A DNA stretch of 8,714 nucleotides from an uncultured Eubacteriales bacterium (GTDB lineage Bacteria; Bacillota; Clostridia; Oscillospirales; Acutalibacteraceae). Shown here piece by piece: positions 1-4,518 of the stretch. The stretch is taken from positions 1 through 8,714 of the forward strand of contig CAKSDA010000068.1 in the NCBI GenBank assembly GCA_934444895.1, in the 5' to 3' direction. A program made the position numbers and the translations under genes. The notes below the pieces were generated by a model. That model made no database searches. It was not told the origin of the DNA and saw only the letters and a program-made list of their open reading frames with translations. Each line of letters begins with the position of its first letter. The first letter of the stretch is position 1.

Positions 1-357
1 TTTTCTGGCTTTATCGCGGCTCATTCCGGCAAGTTCCAAAGGAAAGCAAATGTTGGAAAGGCAATTGCGCTGCATTAGAAGGTTAAATCCCTGAAATATC
101 ATTGTAATGCTTCTTCTTGCCACCCTGAGTTCGGCAGGAGAAAGTTTTCCTATATCCTTGCCGTCCACTATAACGCTGCCTTCGGTTGGGCGTTCAAGCA
201 TGTTTATACACCTTACAAGGGTGCTTTTACCTGCGCCGCTCATACCTATTATGCCATAAATATCGCCGTCGTTTACAGACAAATTTATGTCTTTAAGAGC
301 TTCAACCTTATTATCGGCTGTAGTAAATGTTTTTGAAAGATTTTTTATTTCTATCAT
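1..357 (-). CDS. metN: Methionine ABC transporter ATP-binding protein MetN (5' part only)
   Basis: The reading frame starts at an ATG (357-355) and stays open to the window edge, giving the first 119 residues of a protein usually around 320-350 residues long. The start MIEIKNLSKTF is typical. The Walker A motif GMSGAGKST is at residues 38-46, and the Q-loop glutamine is Q89 in MIFQGFNLL. The following FPLELAGMSRDKA is characteristic of the MetN family. As the cytoplasmic ATPase of the MetNIQ importer it would drive uptake of methionine and related compounds. A GGAG ribosome binding site lies 7 nt before the start. It follows metQ on the same strand after a 75-bp gap holding a stable hairpin. 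A metI permease gene is expected just beyond the window but cannot be seen. The signature, Walker B and C-terminal ACT-like regions are outside the window. Confidence 0.93.
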   Translation of the reverse strand, partial: MIEIKNLSKTFTTADNKVEALKDINLSVNDGDIYGIIGMSGAGKSTLVRCINMLERPTEGSVIVDGKDIGKLSPAELRVARRSITMIFQGFNLLMQRNCLSNICFPLELAGMSRDKARK

Positions 358-381
358 TCATATTCTCCAAAACTTCAAAGC

Positions 382-405
382 GGGCTGTTGCAAAAGCAAC
401 AGCCC
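382..405 (-). other. Intercistronic stem-loop between metQ and metN
   Basis: A perfect 10-bp inverted repeat (GGGCTGTTGC / GCAACAGCCC) with a 4-nt loop lies between the metQ stop and the metN ribosome binding site. On the minus strand, the direction of transcription, it is not followed by a T-run (GCTTTGAAG follows), so it is not a classical terminator in that direction. The likely role, by inference, is to protect or partly terminate the metQ message, so that the binding protein is made in excess over the ATPase. Confidence 0.7.
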
Positions 406-432
406 TGATTTTATTCACATGCAAATGCAGGA

Positions 433-1290
433 TTATTTTTTTGTGATTGCGTCAAGCGATGTCTGTTTACCGCCGTAAAGGCCCATTGGTTCAACATGGA
501 TGGCGCCTACCGATACAACATGTGTACCGTTTTCTTTATTAAAGTCATCCAAATAGGGCAGATGCTGGAAGTAGTTTGCGTCGATCTCGCCGCTTTCTAC
601 AACATTGTTCGGCTGAACGTAGTCTGTATACTCTTTAATATCAAGAGTTATGCCTTTTTCCGCAAGGATCTCTTTAACTACACCCAAAATTTCAGCATGG
701 GGAGTAGGGGAAGCTGCTACAGTGATTTTTGTTCCCTTAAGAGCATCATAATTGACATCTGAGGCAAATCCGTCTCCGGGATTATCTACAACGCTCAAAA
801 CAGCACCGTTATAATTCTTGGCGATGAATTCTGCAACCTTTTTGCTCTGGGCAGCTGCTACGAGCGCCTTAATCTTATCGGTATTTTCATTTCCCTGCTT
901 AACTGCTATAATATTGCCGTATTTTGATGAAGATCCTTCAATAACAAGAGAATCCTCAACAGGATTGATTTTTGCCGGTATTGCATAGTTGGAGTTGATT
1001 ACCGCATAATCTACATCCTTTAACACATTTGGGATCTGAGCTGCTTCAACTTCATTGAATTTTAAGTTGTAAGGATTTTCGGCAATATCTTTAATTGTTG
1101 CGGTAATGCCGGCTCCCTCTTTAAGCTTGATGTACCCTTTGTTTTCAAGCAGCAGAAGTGCGCGTGCCTCGTTTGTTGTATCGTTTGGTATTGCGATTGT
1201 AAGTTGTTTTGAACCTCCGCATGCCGACAGCCCGATTACCGAGACTACGGCAAGAATAAGTGAAAACAGTACGGTGATTATTTTTTTCAT
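433..1290 (-). CDS. metQ: MetQ/NlpA-family methionine-binding lipoprotein with circularly permuted domain order
   Basis: A 285-residue lipoprotein. The signal peptide is residues 1-23, ending in the lipobox LSAC with the lipidated cysteine at C24. It would bind methionine outside the membrane and hand it to MetNI. Family motifs are all present but in swapped order. Residues 29-168 hold the segment normally found in the C-terminal half (TIAIPNDTTNEARALLLL, IKLKEGAG, NPYNLKF, VEAAQIPNVL, DYAVINSNYA, ending NGAVLSVV). Residues 169-186 form a Gly/Asp-containing linker. Residues 187-283 hold the segment normally next to the signal peptide (KITVAASPTPHAEIL, KEYTDYVQPN, GEIDANYFQHLPYLDDFN, GAIHVEPMGLYGGKQTSLDAI). 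The usual junction SLDEL/TIAIPND is exactly where the new ends lie. The frame is continuous, with a good GGAG ribosome binding site 9 nt before the ATG, so a functional gene is likely. metN follows on the same strand. Confidence 0.93.
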   Translation of the reverse strand: MKKIITVLFSLILAVVSVIGLSACGGSKQLTIAIPNDTTNEARALLLLENKGYIKLKEGAGITATIKDIAENPYNLKFNEVEAAQIPNVLKDVDYAVINSNYAIPAKINPVEDSLVIEGSSSKYGNIIAVKQGNENTDKIKALVAAAQSKKVAEFIAKNYNGAVLSVVDNPGDGFASDVNYDALKGTKITVAASPTPHAEILGVVKEILAEKGITLDIKEYTDYVQPNNVVESGEIDANYFQHLPYLDDFNKENGTHVVSVGAIHVEPMGLYGGKQTSLDAITKK

Positions 1291-1334
1291 GATTCATTTC
1301 TCCTTTTTTTAAAACTGTTTTTTGAACTGAATAG

Positions 1335-1363
1335 ATTATAGCATTTGTTTTGGTTCTTGTCTA
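1335..1363 (-). promoter_or_regulatory. Sigma-A promoter of metQ
   Basis: On the minus strand, a -35 box TAGACA (1363-1358) and a -10 box TATAAT (1340-1335) are separated by exactly 17 bp. The predicted start near 1328 gives a leader of only about 38 nt, too short for a SAM riboswitch or T-box. Control must therefore act on the promoter rather than through a leader RNA. Confidence 0.8.
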
Positions 1364-1370
1364 ATACTAT

Positions 1371-1410
1371 AAAAAGATAAAGAGCTATAGAAAAAATCTA
1401 TAACTCTTTA
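1371..1410 (-). terminator. Putative terminator of the LysR-type regulator gene
   Basis: Read on the minus strand, arms TAAAGAGTTATAGA and TCTATAGCTCTTTA (one mismatch) close over a 5-nt loop and are followed directly by TCTTTTTAT. The stem is A/T-rich but long, and the T-run is on the correct side for the regulator gene that ends at 1498. The inner part of the same palindrome is the candidate operator for metQ. Confidence 0.5.
1386..1402. promoter_or_regulatory. Candidate LysR-regulator operator (MET-box-like palindrome) upstream of metQ
   Basis: The 17-bp palindrome TATAGAAAAAATCTATA has the form TATAG-N7-CTATA and is centred at 1394, about 66 bp upstream of the predicted metQ start. That is the usual position for the recognition site of an activating LysR-type protein. 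As I recall, the streptococcal MtaR/MetR MET-box is TATAGTTTNAAACTATA, which shares the same two ends and spacing. The neighbouring regulator gene resembles MtaR. Binding is inferred. Confidence 0.5.
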
Positions 1411-1429
1411 GGCAAGCAGAGATAAATCC
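1410..1429 (+). repeat. Dispersed repeat fragment upstream of metQ
   Basis: AGGCAAGCAGAGATAAATCC is an 18/20 match to 4435-4454 on the same strand and resembles the reverse strand of 2616-2635. It directly abuts the palindrome upstream of the metQ promoter. The similarity does not continue further right. Confidence 0.45.
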
Positions 1430-1497
1430 ACTACCCCGGGATTAAATATTTTATTTTAAATTCATTACAACTGCAGTTTCAATAAATGTACAAGGTT

Positions 1498-2442
1498 TTA
1501 TTCGGTTTCAAGTGTGCTATCCTTTGCAACGCCCTTTAAATACTTATCAATTTCATCAATATAAAGCCTTCCCATTTTGCTTAATGTACTGTTTTTACGA
1601 ACTATGTATCCTATCTCCATAACATCGCTGTTTTCTCCTGCTTCATCAAACGGAACCGCAACATAATCGTCGCCGTTAAGTTCTTCGCATATAATGCCGG
1701 AACAGATAATATATCCGTAAAGTCCCACCATAAGATTAAGTATTGTAGCGCGGTCGCACGCCCTTATACTTCTGGGATAGTCATTTGTGCTGAAAAGCTC
1801 TTCGGCATAATAAAAAGAAGTATTGTCTCCCTGCTCAAATGTAAGGCAAGGATAATCCTTAAGATCATAGAAATTAAGTCTTTTACTTTTTGCAAGCGGA
1901 TGTTCCTTCCACAAATACACATAAGCCTTGCAGTTTATAAGTCTGTGAAATTCTAAACCGTTTGATTTGAGTATTTTATTTATTATGCTTCTGTTAAAGT
2001 TACTTTGATATAAAATCCCAATTTCACTTCTGAGCGTTGCAACATCATCAATTACATCCTTTGTCTTTGTTTCCCTTATTCCGAACTCGTACTTTGTGAT
2101 ATCAAATGTTTTTACCATCTCAACAAAAGCCTTGACGGCAAACGAATAGTGCTGGGTTGAAACACAGAATTTCTTTTTAAGGTTTCCGGATTTCACATAC
2201 TTTTCCATAAGTGCTTCATACTGACTGTATACCTGCCTTGCGTAAAGCAGGAACTCGGTGCCGTCATTTGTAAGGGTTACTCCCTTTCCCGTGCGGTTAA
2301 ATATTGAAATGCCTACCTCTTTTTCAAGTTCTTTTAACGATGCTGTTAAAGACGGCTGCGCCACATAAAGCATCTCAGCCGCTTTGTTTAAGGATCCGCA
2401 TTCTGAAATTGTAATTACATATCTTAACTGTTGCAGAGTCAT
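1498..2442 (-). CDS. LysR-type transcriptional regulator, MtaR/CpsY-like
   Basis: A 314-residue DNA-binding regulator, the usual family length. The N-terminal winged helix-turn-helix runs from MTLQQLRYVITISECGSLNKAA through VAQPSLTASLKELEKEVGISIFNRT (about residues 1-60). The rest is the substrate-binding-like effector domain. Motifs such as FCVSTQHYSF, SEIGILYQSN, YLWKEHPLA and CDRATILNLM resemble the streptococcal MtaR/CpsY/FhuR group, whose MtaR member controls methionine uptake. The gene lies just upstream of metQ on the same strand, which supports a role in methionine transport control. The start was set at ATG 2442-2440 because the frame upstream of it (to 2499) encodes a non-family extension rich in Ile and Val. 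The ribosome binding site there is weak (GGTG, or AAGG at 11 nt). The effector is unknown; sulfur amino-acid control is an inference. Confidence 0.88.
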   Translation of the reverse strand: MTLQQLRYVITISECGSLNKAAEMLYVAQPSLTASLKELEKEVGISIFNRTGKGVTLTNDGTEFLLYARQVYSQYEALMEKYVKSGNLKKKFCVSTQHYSFAVKAFVEMVKTFDITKYEFGIRETKTKDVIDDVATLRSEIGILYQSNFNRSIINKILKSNGLEFHRLINCKAYVYLWKEHPLAKSKRLNFYDLKDYPCLTFEQGDNTSFYYAEELFSTNDYPRSIRACDRATILNLMVGLYGYIICSGIICEELNGDDYVAVPFDEAGENSDVMEIGYIVRKNSTLSKMGRLYIDEIDKYLKGVAKDSTLETE

Positions 2443-2461
2443 TGCTTCACCAACCTTCAAA

Positions 2462-2518
2462 ATTCTGATTATACGAATTATAAGGACTATGCAGACCATA
2501 TTTATTATTCTGATTATA
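2462..2518. repeat. Imperfect direct duplication in the regulator's upstream region
   Basis: ATTCTGATTATA occurs identically at 2462-2473 and 2507-2518, 45 bp apart. Each copy is followed by a related stretch (GGACTATGCAGACCATAT after the first, GGGCTGTGCGAAATATAT after the second). On the minus strand both copies supply a TATAAT that could serve as a -10 box for the LysR-type gene. Neither has a good -35 box. It may be a duplicated operator/promoter used for autoregulation, or just a local duplication. Confidence 0.55.
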
Positions 2519-2543
2519 TGGGCTGTGCGAAATATATAAATTA

Positions 2544-2640
2544 GGGGACTAAAAATAAACAGGCAAAATAAATGACGGTAGAAAATTGCCTAAAGATCGC
2601 TGTTTTGGGCAGGTTCGTCTTATCCCTGTTTGCCTAGTCT
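2544..2640. repeat. ~95-bp imperfect palindromic element (MITE-like or structured RNA)
   Basis: The two ends pair over a long distance. GACTA (2547-2551) pairs with TAGTC (2635-2639). AAACAGG (2557-2563) pairs with CCTGTTT (2625-2631). ATAA (2568-2571) pairs with TTAT (2620-2623). GACG (2574-2577) pairs with CGTC (2616-2619). An inner TGCC/GGCA pair is also possible. The element sits between the phosphatase gene and the LysR-type gene. Part of it resembles sequences at 1410-1429 and 4435-4497, which argues for a dispersed repeat rather than a simple terminator. No transposase is present. Confidence 0.5.
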
Positions 2641-2653
2641 GGCAAGAGTGCCA
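2640..2653 (-). other. Short hairpin just after the phosphatase gene
   Basis: TGGCA and TGCCA form a perfect 5-bp stem over a 4-nt loop, 7 nt downstream of the phosphatase stop codon. No T-run follows, so terminator function would depend on the larger palindromic element next to it (2544-2640). Confidence 0.35.
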
Positions 2654-2659
2654 ATGATG

Positions 2660-3391
2660 TCAGTGCCGCTGCTCTTTATTTGAATAACATTCGCAAAATC
2701 TTCCTGCAAATGAAGGCTCCTCGTTCCCTGCCCAAAGGTGCGATATATCGCCGAATGAGGAACATCTGAAATAGGCGGTTCCCTGCTCCCTTTCCTCGGT
2801 TACAAGCGTTGTTACCGAAGTTGGAACGGCCACAAATCCCTGCCAAACCAAAACCGGAGAAATGTTAAGCAGATGAGATAAAAGAACAGATTCCAAACCA
2901 AAATGGCAAAACAGTGCAATTGTATCACTGTTTTCCCTGACTACTTTATAAAACGCGCCGTCTCTTTTATATCCGTGTTTTTCTATAAGGCGGTCAAGAC
3001 CGGCTATTACCTCATCGTATTTTTGTTTTACATTGGCATTGCCGCCGGACATGATTTTTGAATTAAACCAATCGGTACTGCTGTATAGCTTGTCATGCTT
3101 TGTCCACATTGCCGGCATAAGATCCCACGGTATCCGTTTTTCTTTGGTAGCAGGATCGTCTATTCTGCCGGTGAATTCCTGAAGCCAGTCCAAGGTTTCG
3201 TATTCTTTTTCGGTTTTACCGGAAGCAATTTTAAGGGTTTCCTGAGCTCTTCCAAGCGGGGAACAATAAAAAGCCGTTATATTGGCTTTTGCAATACGCT
3301 TTGCAAGGAGTTCGGCTTCGCGTTTTCCTTTGGGAGTCAAGCTGTCTGTTACATAGTTTGGATCTCCGTGCCTTACAATTATTATTTTCAT
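2660..3391 (-). CDS. Histidine phosphatase superfamily protein (phosphoglycerate mutase-like)
   Basis: A cytoplasmic protein of 243 residues. The N-terminal VRHGD carries the catalytic RHG motif (R7, H8, G9), where the histidine becomes phosphorylated. CSPLGRAQET (about residues 43-52) supplies the second conserved arginine. QEF near residues 71-73 gives the likely acid residue. CHFGLES holds the second catalytic histidine (H163). These are the branch-1 features of phosphoglycerate mutase/phosphatases such as GpmB-like or CobC-like enzymes. The substrate cannot be told from sequence. The ATG at 3391-3389 was chosen: MKIIIVRHG is the family-typical start, and a GGTGG sequence lies 5 nt upstream. 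A GTG at 3400 would add three residues but overlaps that site. The gene is alone, with its own promoter, and shows no functional link to its neighbours. Confidence 0.87.
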   Translation of the reverse strand: MKIIIVRHGDPNYVTDSLTPKGKREAELLAKRIAKANITAFYCSPLGRAQETLKIASGKTEKEYETLDWLQEFTGRIDDPATKEKRIPWDLMPAMWTKHDKLYSSTDWFNSKIMSGGNANVKQKYDEVIAGLDRLIEKHGYKRDGAFYKVVRENSDTIALFCHFGLESVLLSHLLNISPVLVWQGFVAVPTSVTTLVTEEREQGTAYFRCSSFGDISHLWAGNEEPSFAGRFCECYSNKEQRH

Positions 3392-3438
3392 TTTACCCAC
3401 CGCCGACTGGAATTACTGTAATACATATTTAGTGAAAT

Positions 3439-3481
3439 ATGCAGTTAATATCATGTATTTTTAGTATGATAGATGCCGCAT
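3439..3481 (-). other. Hairpin in the 5' leader of the phosphatase gene
   Basis: TATCAT (3449-3454) and ATGATA (3466-3471) pair, with two further wobble pairs inside. An outer ATGC/GCAT pair (3439-3442, 3478-3481) closes the structure. It lies within the roughly 115-nt leader predicted from the promoter at 3514-3542. No known riboswitch class is recognised. Confidence 0.35.
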
Positions 3482-3513
3482 TTTTGCTATACATATGATA
3501 TAATATTTCCTTA

Positions 3514-3542
3514 ATTATATACTATAAATCTTAATTATTCAA
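3514..3542 (-). promoter_or_regulatory. Sigma-A promoter of the phosphatase gene
   Basis: On the minus strand, TTGAAT (3542-3537) and TATAAT (3519-3514) are separated by 17 bp. The predicted start is near 3507, leaving a leader of about 115 nt before the ATG at 3391. The surrounding DNA is very A/T-rich. Confidence 0.7.
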
Positions 3543-3582
3543 GTATTGCCGCGCTGGACTTTTTATGTTTCAAAGCGGCGAC

Positions 3583-3616
3583 TGCCGGTGCCGACGATTC
3601 TAAAATTGCCGGTACC
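3583..3616. repeat. Direct repeats upstream of the response-regulator promoter
   Basis: TGCCGGTGCC (3583-3592) and TGCCGGTACC (3607-3616) differ at one position and are 24 bp apart, just upstream of the -35 box at 3625. A weaker TGCCG lies at 3547. The G/C-rich repeats stand out from the A/T-rich surroundings and may be a regulator binding site. OmpR-family proteins often use direct repeats, but no site of this sequence is known to me. Confidence 0.45.
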
Positions 3617-3624
3617 AGACCGTT

Positions 3625-3653
3625 TTGACATACTTTAAAACATCTGATATAAT
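3625..3653 (+). promoter_or_regulatory. Perfect-consensus sigma-A promoter of the response-regulator/kinase genes
   Basis: TTGACA (3625-3630), a 17-bp spacer and TATAAT (3648-3653) match the consensus exactly. The predicted start is near 3660, giving a leader of about 64 nt. It implies substantial basal expression of the two-component system, independent of the transporter genes. Confidence 0.88.
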
Positions 3654-3723
3654 AGTTTTTATAATTTAGGCTTGTGATAACTGTGGCAAAACCGCATTTT
3701 TGTGTTTTAAGGGGGGAAATAGC

Positions 3724-4395
3724 GTGTATAAAATAATGCTTGTCGAAGATGATCCCGGCATATCAAACGGAATTGTGCAGAACTTATCTAAATGGGATAT
3801 GGAAGTCACATGTGCTGCGGATTTCCGCGATGTGATTTCAGAATTTGCCAAAGTTTCTCCCCATCTTGTGCTGCTTGATATTTCCCTGCCGTTTTTTGAC
3901 GGTTATCACTGGTGCAACGAAATCCGCAGGGTTTCAAAGGTACCTATAGTGTTTATTTCGTCCGCTTCGGACAACATGAATGTAGTTATGGCGATAACAA
4001 TGGGGGCTGATGATTTCATTGCGAAGCCGTTTGATATTTCTGTTCTTGTAGCAAAAATACAGGCGCTTTTGCGGCGTACTTACGATTTTTCCGAATCGGC
4101 GCCGATAATTGAGCACCGCCGTGTTATACTTAACACCGGGGACGGAAGCCTAACCTTTAACGGCCAAACTATCGCCCTTACAAAAAACGAATATCGCATT
4201 TTACTGACTCTTATGAGAAACAACGGCAAAACCGTGAGCCGCGAAAAGTTAATGGAGGTTTTATGGCAAACCGACAGTTTTGTTGATGAAAACACACTCA
4301 GTGTTAATGTAAACCGCTTAAGGAAAAAGTTGGATTCGTTAGGGATTTTGAATTTTATAGAGACAAAATTCAAAGAGGGATACATAGTACCTTGA
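3724..4395 (+). CDS. OmpR/PhoB-family response regulator of a Bce-type module
   Basis: A 223-residue cytoplasmic transcription factor. The receiver domain (about 1-118) begins YKIMLVEDD, with acidic pocket D9/D10, phosphoacceptor D52 in VLLDISLP, a serine in FISS (79/80) and K101 in AKPFD. The C-terminal winged-helix domain (about 128-221) contains LTKNEYRILLTL, VSREKLMEVLW and the recognition helix VDENTLSVNVNRLRKKL. The start is GTG 3724-3726, 7 nt after AAGGGGGG. A TTG at 3700 would overlap the ribosome binding site. The adjacent kinase and ABC transporter identify it as a BceR-like regulator, expected to activate the transporter genes. Its stop codon lies inside an exact 18-bp tandem duplication. 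The perfect promoter upstream suggests constitutive synthesis. Confidence 0.93.
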   Translation: MYKIMLVEDDPGISNGIVQNLSKWDMEVTCAADFRDVISEFAKVSPHLVLLDISLPFFDGYHWCNEIRRVSKVPIVFISSASDNMNVVMAITMGADDFIAKPFDISVLVAKIQALLRRTYDFSESAPIIEHRRVILNTGDGSLTFNGQTIALTKNEYRILLTLMRNNGKTVSREKLMEVLWQTDSFVDENTLSVNVNRLRKKLDSLGILNFIETKFKEGYIVP

Positions 4396-4414
4396 TGATA
4401 CATAGTACCTTGAT
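4379..4414. repeat. Exact 18-bp tandem duplication over the regulator stop codon
   Basis: GATACATAGTACCTTGAT occurs twice head to tail (4379-4396 and 4397-4414) without mismatch. The first copy encodes the last residues and stop of the response regulator. The protein end is the same with or without the duplication, so it only lengthens the 3' region. Perfect identity suggests a recent slippage event. Confidence 0.95.
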
Positions 4415-4434
4415 TTTAATTCTTAAACTTGCAT

Positions 4435-4497
4435 AGGCAAGCAGGAATAAATCCGAATCTGTTTTTTGGCTCTTGATAGCCGAACCTGACCAAAATA
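4435..4497 (+). repeat. Dispersed repeat fragment between regulator and kinase genes
   Basis: AGGCAAGCAGGAATAAATCC (4435-4454) matches 1410-1429 at 18 of 20 positions and resembles the reverse strand of 2616-2635. GCCGAACCTGACCAAAATA (4479-4497) resembles the reverse strand of 2601-2619. The fragment also holds an internal duplication (CCGAATCTG at 4453, CCGAACCTG at 4480) and a 6-bp hairpin (TTGGCT 4466-4471 / AGCCGA 4478-4483). It ends just before the kinase gene. Confidence 0.55.
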
Positions 4498-4518
4498 ACC
4501 TTGAAAGGCCTGATTTTA

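Noticed and set aside
404..415. 12-mer CCTGATTTTATT shared with 4509-4520
   Set aside because: A 12-base match between two places in 8.7 kb of A/T-rich DNA is expected by chance.
496..762. Plus-strand open frame opposite metQ
   Set aside because: It is the antisense shadow of a well-supported gene, with no ribosome binding site or known domain. The same applies to the frames opposite the regulator, kinase and permease genes.
1291..1328. SAM riboswitch or T-box upstream of metQ
   Set aside because: The predicted leader is only about 38 nt and contains no conserved riboswitch or T-box motif.
2443..2499. Longer N-terminus for the LysR-type regulator
   Set aside because: The extra residues are not family-like, the frame runs through duplicated upstream DNA, and the helix-turn-helix begins properly at the ATG at 2442.
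2544..2640. Cyclic-di-GMP riboswitch, SRP RNA or tmRNA identity for the palindromic element
   Set aside because: None of the conserved core sequences of these RNAs can be found in it on either strand.
3392..3400. GTG start three codons upstream for the phosphatase
   Set aside because: The ATG at 3391 gives the typical MKIIIVRHG start, and the best ribosome binding site overlaps the GTG region.
3700..3723. TTG start at 3700 for the response regulator
   Set aside because: It would place the AAGGGGGG ribosome binding site inside the coding region; GTG 3724 is correctly spaced from it.
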